A DNA stretch of 64,000 bases from Parapristionchus giblindavisi (taxonomy: Eukaryota > Nematoda > Chromadorea > Rhabditida > Diplogasteridae), in contig CALSFV010000269.1 in NCBI GenBank assembly GCA_943737045.1, positions 62,001 to 126,000 on the forward strand, written 5' to 3'. Under the pieces are notes generated by a model. That model saw only the letters and a list, made by a program, of their open reading frames with translations, ran no database searches and had not been told where the DNA came from. Position numbers and translations under genes: made by a program. Shown piece after piece: positions 27,701 through 36,800 of this stretch; the stretch's first letter is position 1; every line of letters starts with the position of its first letter.

Positions 27701-30266
27701 CGAGATCATGGAATATATATACTGCGCTAAACATAGCTATCCAAGTATCACGTCCCTAAAATTAATCTTGAGCTATTTAGCCGAGACGAATGAATATAAA
27801 GATTATTCAACACCTGTTTGGGGGCTATAATACTTTGTTATAAATATGACAAAATAGTAGAAAAAACCTTGGATAGGAATTTGTCAGAGATTCTTGAAAA
27901 GAATCTTTAATATGGATCTCGAAATCCTCTGATATTCCTCACCAACAGAACCAAAATACGCTTTATTAGTTTCTGGGATGGTGTTGAGATCTCTGAGTCA
28001 AAGTCACACGTTCTATTGAATAGTTGATCACTCACAACTAGAATAAGACATTGATTCAGCAAGGAGATCATGATAAGAATGCTGCGCAAATCTTAACTAT
28101 CCAGTAATTAATCTCGAATTAAAGCCGAGTCGAATGAATAGTAAAAGCATTCAACACCATTGGAAGATGGCGGCTAATATGTCTTGTTATGATAACAACA
28201 AAGAGATTAGAAAACTTGGATAGGAGTTTGATAGAAAGATTCATGAAAGGAATCCTTTTTATATCACCACCAAAGGCAAAATACTCCTTATTGTATACCA
28301 TTACAATATTGGAGATATCATGGTATTGGAATCCATAGAATCTTGGGGTGATTCTGATTAACTCACGTTGAAACAGTTTATGCTGAATTTGACAACATTT
28401 GGTCTATGCTTACCAAACCCTAGCGGATATTTTCAGTTCAAAAACGGTCGCAATTGTCAGAATAATGGCCCTCGTAAACATGTTTATTTTATTACAAAAG
28501 CCACATTCAGCGAAGTACTTCCATATCTAAGAAAGTGATTTATGCCCTATTAGTTCTATAGAATAGATAATCAGAACAAAATGAAGGATAAAACAGATGT
28601 TTGTCTTATTACTTTCCTCTATACAACCGCATAGATTGGTTTCATCTTGAACGGTTGCGCGATAGATAAAAGAAGTACTTGCTCTTTTCGGGTTATCAAA
28701 TTTGTACCTCTTAAACAAGAGCAGTTTCAATTAGCAGCGCTAAAAGGCTAGAATTTCCTCTATGAAATCCTCGAACTCCCCCCGATAACTTTCGAGAAAT
28801 TCTACTAAACAGAGGGAATTTAAGACAAAGATATCAACCAGAATACAGTAAAGTAAAGGTTGTCTTTGAAAAAGCCTTTTGATTGATTGAGCAATGAAAT
28901 ATAATGTTATATTTTGCTAGATAAACGAAGTTTATTGAAGTAAAATATTTATTATAAGTCATTGCGAAATCAATCAAAGCCCTCCTCACCCACCCTTGAT
29001 TGATTTATAACCTTGACGTTTTCTGATTCAGGAAGTCGTCTTCATCAAGGAAAGGAGAGCTGAAGATGGATTACAATCGAAGCTTATTCGCATAGGAAGC
29101 GTTGAGAGGCTACGACAGGATTCTTCGGTGAAGAAGAAGTGATCCATTATCAGAGACTATCACATTTTTCGTTATGTTATTACGAATAAATATTAATCCA
29201 TATTTCACTATAAAGATTTGGATTTGTTGTCTCTGTTTCAAACACACCCTCACACACAACAGTGAAGGGAAGGGGGCTAGTGAGAGACTATCTCACTCGA
29301 GAGACGCGCGAGTTCGATCTACTGGATCGGACGTCGCGCTATTGATTGGAACACGTGATACATGAATGTGTCACGTGAAGTGTGTTCACAGCCGACCAGG
29401 TCGACCAAAGCCTTTTGATTGATTTCGCAATGACTTATAATAAATATTTTACTTCAATAAACTTCGTTTATCTAGCAAAATATAACATTCTGGTCCAAGC
29501 CATTTTTCTTCCAAAGCAAGACAAAGGAGAGACCATTGTATTCGAGAGAGTTTGTATGTTGAGCGGTCGTTCTTGCTTTGAAAGTCATGAGAACGCTGTG
29601 ATATCAGTGTATAGCAATCATCTGAGTGAGCGGAATAGGTCAATTTAAAGGCGCACCACGAGCTAATTTTATCTGGCAATTCTCTCTCGCTTTCTAAAAA
29701 TACAAGACATTCTCGTAGAAGCAATTTCATTTATAGAAAACATATTTTTAAACCCACTCGCTTTGCCAATTTCATTTCTAATCGTGTAGTCAACTCATGG
29801 AATCAGCTTAATAATAATAATATTATAATATGTCCTTCTGTCAAATCTTTCCGAAAATCCATCGCTTCATTACCGTCTTTGTAGGAATTTCATTTTATTT
29901 GTATTTTCACCTTTGCTAGCCAAGTCGTAGCATCGTATTTATGCGTACTCCACTACCTATCAAATATTTTATCAGAAATTATACTTTACTTTTGCACCGC
30001 ATAAAGTATATTATTATTATTCTGGGTCCACGAGAGAATGTTGCCAGAAATTAGCCTGTATCTTTAAGATAAAAACATTGTAAATGAATTTCAACGTTAT
30101 GGTAGATCATTACAAGAATATTATTAAAGTGTATGTATATTTTTTGCAGACCGGAATGTATTCAGAGGCACGTGAGATGATCAAGAGATGCCTCCTTCTA
30201 TTCCCTTCCCATTCACCATCAATCGCTCTCAATGAACAAATCGATACTTTGTACAAAATGATGTAG
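18706..30266 (+). CDS. bbs-8: BBS8/TTC8 BBSome subunit (tetratricopeptide protein)
   Basis: BBSome component needed for intraflagellar traffic of ciliary membrane proteins. Seventeen phase-consistent exons: 18706-18825, 20114-20215, 20382-20461, 20790-20868, 21107-21209, 21400-21455, 21519-21581, 21753-21829, 21886-21973, 22605-22715, 22849-22905, 23160-23242, 23322-23422, 23775-23845, 24055-24163, 24212-24309, 30150-30266; 504 aa, close to other TTC8 proteins. Family landmarks in order: AAWTLK near 41, the RPGTSF ... GRPLTG ... SARPGTMEQ low-complexity block (about 80-127), RFVRLGTASM near 148, the start of the TPR array at PFVNLARLNIEKY (163), then GKCYYRLGMLKDAEQQF, IACIATDYFYDDQPEVALSY, NVGMCCFYSQQFDIA, ADVWYNTG and EPHFNFALLSFK. 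The last exon (TGMYSEAREMIK...) is 5.8 kb away. Exon 2 uses a weak TTAAG acceptor; exon 3 uses a weak GTTGGT donor, chosen because it restores both frame and homology. TTTAG at 18680-18684 is a possible trans-splice acceptor. Confidence 0.95.
19832..19945 (+). repeat. 114-bp exact duplicate, copy 1
   Basis: ATTCTGGTCCAAGCCATTTT through GAACGCTGTG is identical by eye to 29487-29600 on the same strand. It lies in bbs-8 intron 1; the other copy is in intron 16. Flanks are unrelated. Confidence 0.9.
20244..20360. repeat. MITE family C, copy 2
   Basis: GAAACTCTCTGCTCTAG / GCCAGAGCGGAGAGTTTC arms; the right end GGGTGTGCC-TTTAA is intact and the left is eroded. It ends 21 bp before bbs-8 exon 3. 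Confidence 0.85.
21225..21322. repeat. MITE family C, copy 3
   Basis: TTAA-AGGCACAGCTAATTT at the left and AAATTAGCTAGGAG at the right, with an internal CTCTCTCGC hairpin. Lies in bbs-8 intron 5. Confidence 0.8.
21993..22083. repeat. MITE family C, copy 4 (eroded)
   Basis: CTCTCCGCTCTGGC, GAAAGCGAGAGAGCATTGCC and AAATTAGCTAGGGTGT are preserved; both termini are lost. Lies in bbs-8 intron 9. Confidence 0.75.
22360..22480. repeat. MITE family C, copy 5
   Basis: TTAA-AGCGATACCCCAAG at the left and ACTTGGGGTGTCCCT-TTAC at the right. Lies in bbs-8 intron 9. Confidence 0.85.
23512..23616. repeat. variant of MITE family A (copy 4)
   Basis: TAAGGTGGTGTTACATTTT at the left and AAAATGTAACACCGCCTAA at the right. 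The core CGCCGTAACCCCCTCCGCCG matches family A, but the outer arms differ (ACGGGCGCACG). Lies in bbs-8 intron 13. Confidence 0.8.
24335..24770 (+). repeat. repeat element of unknown class, fuller copy
   Basis: Contains TTTGGTCGACCTGGTCGGC, CACTTCACGTGACACATTC, then GC-rich sequence with three TCGGT(A/T)ATCCGG words, ending near TTTCAGTCCTAACTAGG. The first 180 bp occur inverted at 29262-29445. It looks like an LTR or a composite repeat, but no TG..CA boundaries or coding region can be shown. Confidence 0.6.
24928..29143 (+). CDS. coding-like exons of unidentified gene inside bbs-8 intron 16 (possibly broken)
   Basis: ATTTCAG directly precedes ATG at 24928. Exon 24928-25011 (28 codons, MADRYCVDQE...) joins in phase to 25056-25152 (32 codons, ...KSRRLLYNMKAHRHNPNRFN). 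The next acceptor (25247) leads to a stop after 17 codons (25296-25298). A second frame (…NESYSVVDRTDVLLREGGY) runs from about 25270 to a GTAATA donor near 25398, and continues at 25478 into HWREVQLSSASKGTFSASHA or, in another frame, YRTGEKFNSLQPPRGHSQPA. A segment with MEIETERLMDSTPRFRGL ends at about 25731 with a GTTAGT donor, and joins in phase 0 to 29031-29143 (EVVFIKERRAEDG ... SSVKKK stop). Not all joints are in frame, so this is either a decayed gene, two small genes, or alternative splicing I cannot resolve. No domain recognised. Same strand as bbs-8. Confidence 0.3.
27541..28265. repeat. diverged tandem duplication, about 365 bp per unit
   Basis: 27541-27912 and 27913-28265 share ordered blocks: GATCTCGAA(A/C)(C/T)CCTCTG, CTAAATAGTTGA / TTGAATAGTTGA, CAGC(T)AGAA..AC/ATTGA.TCAGC, GAATGAATA, ATTCAACACC and TTGGATAGGA. 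Divergence is high. Matching fragments of - strand frames (FSRTCISDSE, FNRTCDFDSE) reflect the same duplication. Confidence 0.7.
28866..28990. repeat. inverted-repeat arm in bbs-8 intron 16
   Basis: AAGCCTTTTGATTGATTGAG through TCATTGCGAAATCAATC. The inner part is the inverse of 29409-29486 (TTGATTGATTTCGCAATGAC ... AAAATATAAC). The outer part also matches 24335-24372 inverted. Confidence 0.75.
29262..29445 (-). repeat. inverted partial copy of the 24335-24770 element
   Basis: ACAGTGAAGGGAAGGGGGCT to GGTCGACCAAAGCCTTTTGA is the reverse complement of 24345-24525 with almost no differences. It is truncated at its left edge. Confidence 0.9.
29487..29600 (+). repeat. 114-bp exact duplicate, copy 2
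   Basis: Same sequence as 19832-19945. It follows directly on the inverted-repeat arm ending AAAATATAAC. Confidence 0.9.
29644..30067. repeat. MITE family C, copy 6, split by a LINE insertion
   Basis: Left half TTAA-AGGCGCACCACGAGC to CTCTCTCGCTTTCT (to about 29692). The right half resumes at 30024 with CCACGAGAGAATGTTGCCAG and ends TGTATC-TTTAA near 30067. The sequence between is a LINE 3' end. Confidence 0.75.
29697..30020 (+). pseudogene. LINE 3' end (CR1/Jockey-like) nested in a MITE
   Basis: The + frame contains RFANFISNRVVNSWNQL, then CPSVKSFRKSIASLPSL and a stop near 29885. The same motif series is seen at 10675-10860. An AT-rich tail with ATT units (30009-30019) follows. Only the ORF2 C-terminus is present. 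Confidence 0.7.
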
Positions 30267-30896
30267 ATCGATCAGGAATCATTTATCTAGTCTAAATAAT
30301 CTAGTTCAAAAATCGCGAAACGAAAATAAAACTCTCCTCGTTTCACATACTCTCTCGTCTCTTTTGTTACTATTCAATACCCCATAATAACATGTATTGA
30401 ACCCTTCCTGTTAGTGATGCCCAAATGTTTGTGATATACCATTATTGATCCTTTGTGATGGTGATAAATATGTCGTATACCAACTGTAATGACACTAAAC
30501 CATTATGGCCATTATGATAGAGAAATTGTGACCATTATGTTCAACATCATACATTTTCATAACCTCATAATGTGAGGATCGATCCACTACTACATATACG
30601 GCTAATTTTCAAGCGAAAGATGAGAATTTAAGCGAAAAATAACAACTTTTTCTAAATCGACCATGTGAGGGTTCCGAAAATGTATGATCTACATCTACAA
30701 TTATATATACGAGATTGCCCCTCTTGTACCTTACAGCATCAGAAAGAAGAACATTTATACAAGGTTTGTGCAGCAACGTGAGACCATCATTTTAAATGAA
30801 TACCGTAATCTATGCGAGTCTACACATTGGAATAGAAAACATCGTTGATTATACTATACAATTCTATGAACATGTGTACAGGAAACACTGACAACA
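30267..30896. other. convergent 3' intergenic region
   Basis: 630 bp between the bbs-8 stop and the DMAC2L-like stop on the other strand. It contains alternating TGATG/CATTATGG words near 30405-30560 but no supported feature. AAAATAAAACTC near 30322 is a possible polyadenylation signal for bbs-8. Confidence 0.5.
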
Positions 30897-33800
30897 TTAC
30901 TTGTGAGAAATTTTGCAGTCTTTGGGTAGATCAGCACGAAGTTCATCCACTATCTGCTGCCAATTCTTGACACGAGGAAGATTAGCCATGATGATAGATG
31001 AGGCCGAGCTGAAATATATTAGAATTTACAATAACAGCAACCATAGGTCGAAAAGTATGTTACAAAGTAAAAAAAATCCCGACCGGATTTTGAGTCACAA
31101 TATCACAAAAATCGAAAAACCTGACCGGATTTTGAAAACTGATAACATAGCTATTCGAGCTATGACAACAACAGGCATATGTCGAATAGCTAGGTTACAA
31201 ATTTGCAAAATGCGATCTGGTTTTCACAAAAAAAACACGCACAAACTGCGGTTAGGCTGCGTAGTTTGCGACGTACTTTTCGACCTATGACAACAGGATA
31301 TTTTATTGCATAGACATCTACTTTTATAAATTTGAATCAGATACAAAAACATAAGTTCGAATATATATATATATTTTACAATGCAAAATAAGCAAAAATA
31401 ACTTGAAAACTGAATGGAAATGCATGTCATATTCACCATAAATTAGTATTCAAATTGTTTATTATACGATAATAATTTATACCTGCACTTTCCCAGCTTC
31501 TTCAGTCCCTCTTCAGTGATCAGGCGACAGTTCGATATCTCAATCGAACGAAGAATCGGTCCAACGTTCTGGAATGAATCGATATCAATCAAGAGATATA
31601 GTACCCATATCAATAACAGCATAACCAAAAAAAACAAACATAAATAATCGCTAGGTCTTCATGATATTTATTATTTATTGATAGTATATTCATACATTGG
31701 CAGCATTGCCGCTAGCGGCAAGAACCCACCCGATTTTGGCTCCCGACCCACCCGATTTCGCTTAAAAATGAAAACGATTTCGCCAAAATTCATTCAAACA
31801 TGAAATTTTTGCCTCCCACCAACCCGTTCTTAATTTCCAGCGGCAAAGGTTGCCCACGTATGATTAAATTATTGGCATGATATTATGTATTTACTATACT
31901 CTATCGTTGGTGAGAGAAACGCCAACGTTGATTGGTTATAACCATTATTAATATTGATTGCTTCATTTGGATGGAATAAAAGATTAAAGGATAAATATAT
32001 ACTAGAGCTGTGAAACACAGTTCACACTGTGAACTTCACAGGGATACCGTAACTTCACAAACAGAAAAAAAGGCATACGGTACCTGGACGAGAATATTGA
32101 TTCCTTCGTCTTCGATGTTCTTGCAACCAACGAACGTGACGTCATTCAAACGAGTCAAGCCTTCTACAAGGAAAAAAAGATTACGGTATCATCGGATTAT
32201 CGATTGATTGGACCGAGATCTACAGGTCTAAATACAGTAATCCTACCGAAATGACGACAACCACGGGCGGTGACACACGCGTTAACCGCATGAACTTGAT
32301 TGAGAAGGGGCTGAAAAGAGAAGATTGTCTACACTACCAAAGAAAGAAATCGCTCATAAATTCAAAAATACAAGACCAAAGATCACTTGGCGATCGGACA
32401 GTGTTCCCATCTTGGGCGCAGTCTGCTTCTGTAGAAGGTTGTAGTCGGCGATTTCCGGTTTGCCATCGTCAAATCTTAAAAAGACCAGTTGATGATGAGT
32501 TTGATGCGATTAGGTGGTAAGGAGAATTAGAGGAACCGTTAAGAGGTACACTAGAACAAAGTTCAATATGATCAGCCTTGAGTATTCATGTGCATTAGGA
32601 CTAGAATAGCATAAAGATCAATGGAACAAGCATGCAAGAACTAGAGAAAATCATAAAATTTTCACGAAATTTTGGTTGTGCTAGAAAGATTGGCCACTCA
32701 ACCAGAAAGTATAATGTGCATTGCCTACAATACTCTCACATAAGAACAATAAAAATCATTGTTCAATTCGCTTGTCCCATATGTATAGAAGATTAAGTGC
32801 GTTTTTTTTGCGTCACGTTTTCACGAACACCGTTGAAGCTAGCGACTTGCGGTTTGCGCCATTAGATTCAGCATCGGCGAATTAAGAAAACTTTCGGACA
32901 ACTTTTTGAAAAAATGCCTAAAACTCATTTAATTATCGATTGAAGTTAAAAACGTTAAACATGCTTTATTCCGAGATTATAGCTTTATGCTTGTGTTTTT
33001 CTGCGTACGTTTACCAATTAGCATACGGGGAACACGATGCGAACAACCTCCGATCGCAATTTCATCGATTTACGCCTTAATTTTACACTTAAACATTTTA
33101 CACGCGACGCGTCGCACACGCGTCGCGTGTGCTCGCTTCATTCCAAAGAAAGCCAATTCAATCGTGGGGTTTAGTGCTAAATTCTTATTTCATTTCTTCA
33201 TTCATACTATTCATATCATCACTATACCTTCAGGCTATCCCTGGATGGAGGCCATTACTATAATATAGTATTATCCCATATGTATAGAAGTTAAATAGCG
33301 TTTTTATTCACGTCACGTTTTCACGAACACCGTTGAAGTTAGAGCCATGCGGTTTGCGGAATTAGATTCAGCATAGGCGAATTAGGTAAACTTTCGGACA
33401 ACTTTTTGAAAAAATGCCTAAAACTCATTTAAATATCGATTGAAGTGTTAAACGGTCAAATGCCCTTATTTCCGAGCTTATAGCTTTATGCTTATGTTTT
33501 TCTGCGTAGGTTTACCAAATGACATACGGAGAACACGATACGAACAACCTCCGACCTCGCTCACATCGTTAAGACGTGCAAATTAGGCACAAACGAAAGC
33601 GTGTTCATTCATTTGACCTAACGAACCACTCATGACCTAACGAACCACTCACTGCACCACGCGTTGCGTATGGGTCAGCGTCGCTTTCGAAATCTTTCAC
33701 TAAACATTTCGTAGCTTTATGAATTGTGCTTTCGCGTTTCATTTAACGTTTTACGATTCATTAATTCTGATAGTTCATCTTATCTATGTATGCGTCAGCG

Positions 33801-36800
33801 TGCGTGACTTTCGAAATCTTAGCTTTAGTTCCAGTGATACTACTCTGATACTACTATTGATACGTGATACTACTCTGGTGTTTAAATCCTTGCATGATCA
33901 CGAATAGAAGTATAATCATGCATGATTCGACATTCCATGCATGATCATGCATGGAATATCCGTGGTTCGTGATCATGCATGGATCTTCCGTGTTCATGCA
34001 CGAATTTTCCGTGATCATGCATGGAATGACAGAATCCATGCATGATCTCGGATAATCCATGCATGATCATGCCATTAATTGCACGAATTTTACTTGGATC
34101 ATGCAAGGATTCAAACACCTGAGTATATTTATCTACTTAAAGATTCTATCAATTCAGTTACCACTCACACTTAGCAAAGTTCGTTTAGTTAAGGTAGTGT
34201 TAGCGTTAGTTCTCGTGACACTATATTGATCTACTTATACATTTCTATCGATACAGTTACTATTCATTTAGTTAAGGTATTCTTAGCATAATCTTAGCAA
34301 TTTCCCATATAGATAGAAGTTCATAAGCCTTTTTTGGGGCAGCTCAGTCCTCAGCTACCGCTGAAGATAGAGCCATGCGGTTTTCGGCATTAGCTTCAGC
34401 ATAGGCGAATTAGGTAAACTATCGGACAACTTTTTGAAAAATGCCTACAACTCATTTAAATATCGATTGAAGTTACAAACGGTCAAAAGTCCTTTTTTCC
34501 GAGATTATAGCTTTATGTTTGTGTTTTTCTGCATAGGTTTACCAAATGGCATACGGAAAACACGATGCAAACAACCTCCGACCACGCTTATATCGTTAAG
34601 GCTTCCAAATTAGCTAAAAACGAAAGCGAGTTAATTAATTTGGCCTAACCAACCACTCACTGCACCACGCGTTGCACGTGTGCGTTGTGTATGCGTCAGC
34701 GTGTGTCACTTTCGAAATCTTTTCCTAAAAATTTCATCCAATTATGAATTGTGCTGTCGTGTTTCATTTAACGTTTTACAATTCATGATTCTGATAGTTC
34801 ATCTTATCTACGTACGCGTCAGCATGCGTGACTGTCGAAATCTTAGCGTTAGTTCTACCATACGGGGTGCGTGATAATTACTTGGACTCGAACTGTTATC
34901 TGTATCTCCCCTTAGAACGCGAGTTGAGCAACCAGTTTCATACCATTATTTATTCAATTCATTAGTAACAAAAGTATGTCAATGGATTTCGATATGCCCC
35001 CTTTTCGCGTTAATACAAGCCCGTAGGAACTTCTCGAAGGCGTTTTACGGAGGTAGTTGTCGTTGAGTTTGTTCCATGCTCGGAGGGGAGCCGACTTCAG
35101 GCTTGCCAGAGTCCAGTACTTGGTAGTAGAGATCTTGCTCTCCAGAACTCCCGGCACTGAGGTTCAGGGGATTCAAGTCATCTACTTAAATATTCTATCG
35201 ATACAGTTACTATTCATTTAGTTAATGCAATCTTAGCGTTTGTTCCCGTGATACTATATTGATCTACTTAAAGATTCTATCGATTCAGTTACCATTCACA
35301 CGTAGCAAAGTTGATTTAGTTATGGTAGTCTTAGCGTTCACATCGCCTATCACAACACGCAGGTAGGTGGTGTCCATCTTCGACCACTCCTTCTCCAATG
35401 CTTACTTCAGCGACTCCATATTTGGGTGGGGAATAGCGCAGGACCTTCCCTCCAAGGTGCCCCAGACTGAGCAGACCAGGGGACTGAGATCGGGCTAGGA
35501 GGCAGCCACTAAGCTCCTCGAATTAGTTCGAGAAACTGCTCCTTTCACCACACCTTGACGAAATTTGCCATATAAACTGGTGCTCCATCGTGCTACGATA
35601 AGATAAGATATGATACGATACGATAAGGTCTACGATGAATTTCCTAAGTGGGAACGGCCGCAGGGGAGCTGGGCGTCCTTGACTATCTTCTCTAAGTAGC
35701 ACTCGTTTTTGATCATGGCGCCCGGAGTCACAAAAACCAGGTGTGTCTTACGGAGGCGCGCATCGCTATCAAAACCATTAGTTTACAAGGTTTGGGAGGT
35801 GGCATGGGCAATCTGACCATTGCAGTTAGCTACCTTGGGGTCCGCAGTAAGCACTTGGTGACTATGGGGGTTGTCGTCGGCTTGCACGGTGAACATCTTC
35901 TCTTCGGAGAACATGATTGCGAGGTGCGGCCAGGGGGTGCGTGCGAGTGAGGACGACGCGACACTTCTTGAGGTTCTTCCCACTGAGGATGGCCGCTTTT
36001 CTCACACGTTACGGGGTCATATTCAGTTTCTCCGTCGCTTCCCCATTCCCAGTTTCCCCATGGATCCGGGGCCCATATTGAAGTCCAGAGCCAGCTTCTT
36101 TGTCGAGCGGTGCGGATTTCGTCCGATTCTGTTTTTCACAGCCACGACGACCTTTGGTGTGACCACCTTGGGCTTTATTCCTCTCCCGGGACGGTCCAGT
36201 TTCCCTGTACCTCGCCAGCGTCCGGTAGACCTGTCGTGGAACGTCAACAGCTTTCGATATGTAGGTTACGCTCATGCCGCGCCCTCGCGCGGTAACGATC
36301 CACTTTTTACTTCATATTTAAGCTCAAAATGATCCAATTGACTTGAAACTTAAATCATGAACGGAGAAACTACTAATAATGGAAATATAAACCCCTGATA
36401 CTATATTGGTCTACTTACTTATTCATTCTATCGATTCAGTTACCATTCACACGTAGCAAAAGTTCCTATTTAAGGTAATCTTAGCGTTAGTTCCCGTGAT
36501 ACTATATTGATCTACTTATTCATTCTATCGATTGACTTATGCACCGTTACATTTGCCTTACGTACTTACGCCGTAACCCCTCTCCGCCGCGTTGGACACG
36601 CGGCGGGGGGGGGGGGGGGGTGTTACGGCGTAGGCACGTAAAGCAGATGTAACGGTGCATTAGCGTTAGCTTCCTTGACACTATATTAATCTACATAAAG
36701 ATTATATTAATTCAGTTACCATTCATACTTAGCAATGTTTCTTTAGTTAAGGTAGTCTTAGCGTTAGTTCCCGTGATACTATATTGTAATTTATAATAAT

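Larger units (their letters stand above)
34135..36785. repeat. copies of a roughly 105-bp base satellite
   Basis: Words TGATCTACTTAAAGATTCTA, TCGATTCAGTTACCATTCAC, GTAGTCTTAGCGTTAG and CCCGTGATACTATATTG recur near 34135-34290, 35175-35345, 36395-36540 and 36660-36785. They are interrupted by the mariner copy and by a family A MITE. The large array downstream is built from the same unit. Confidence 0.8.

Noticed and set aside
36009..36332. Overlapping open frames as possible host genes
   Set aside because: On - they are pieces of the mariner/Tc1 transposase N-terminus in two frames; the + frame is their shadow.
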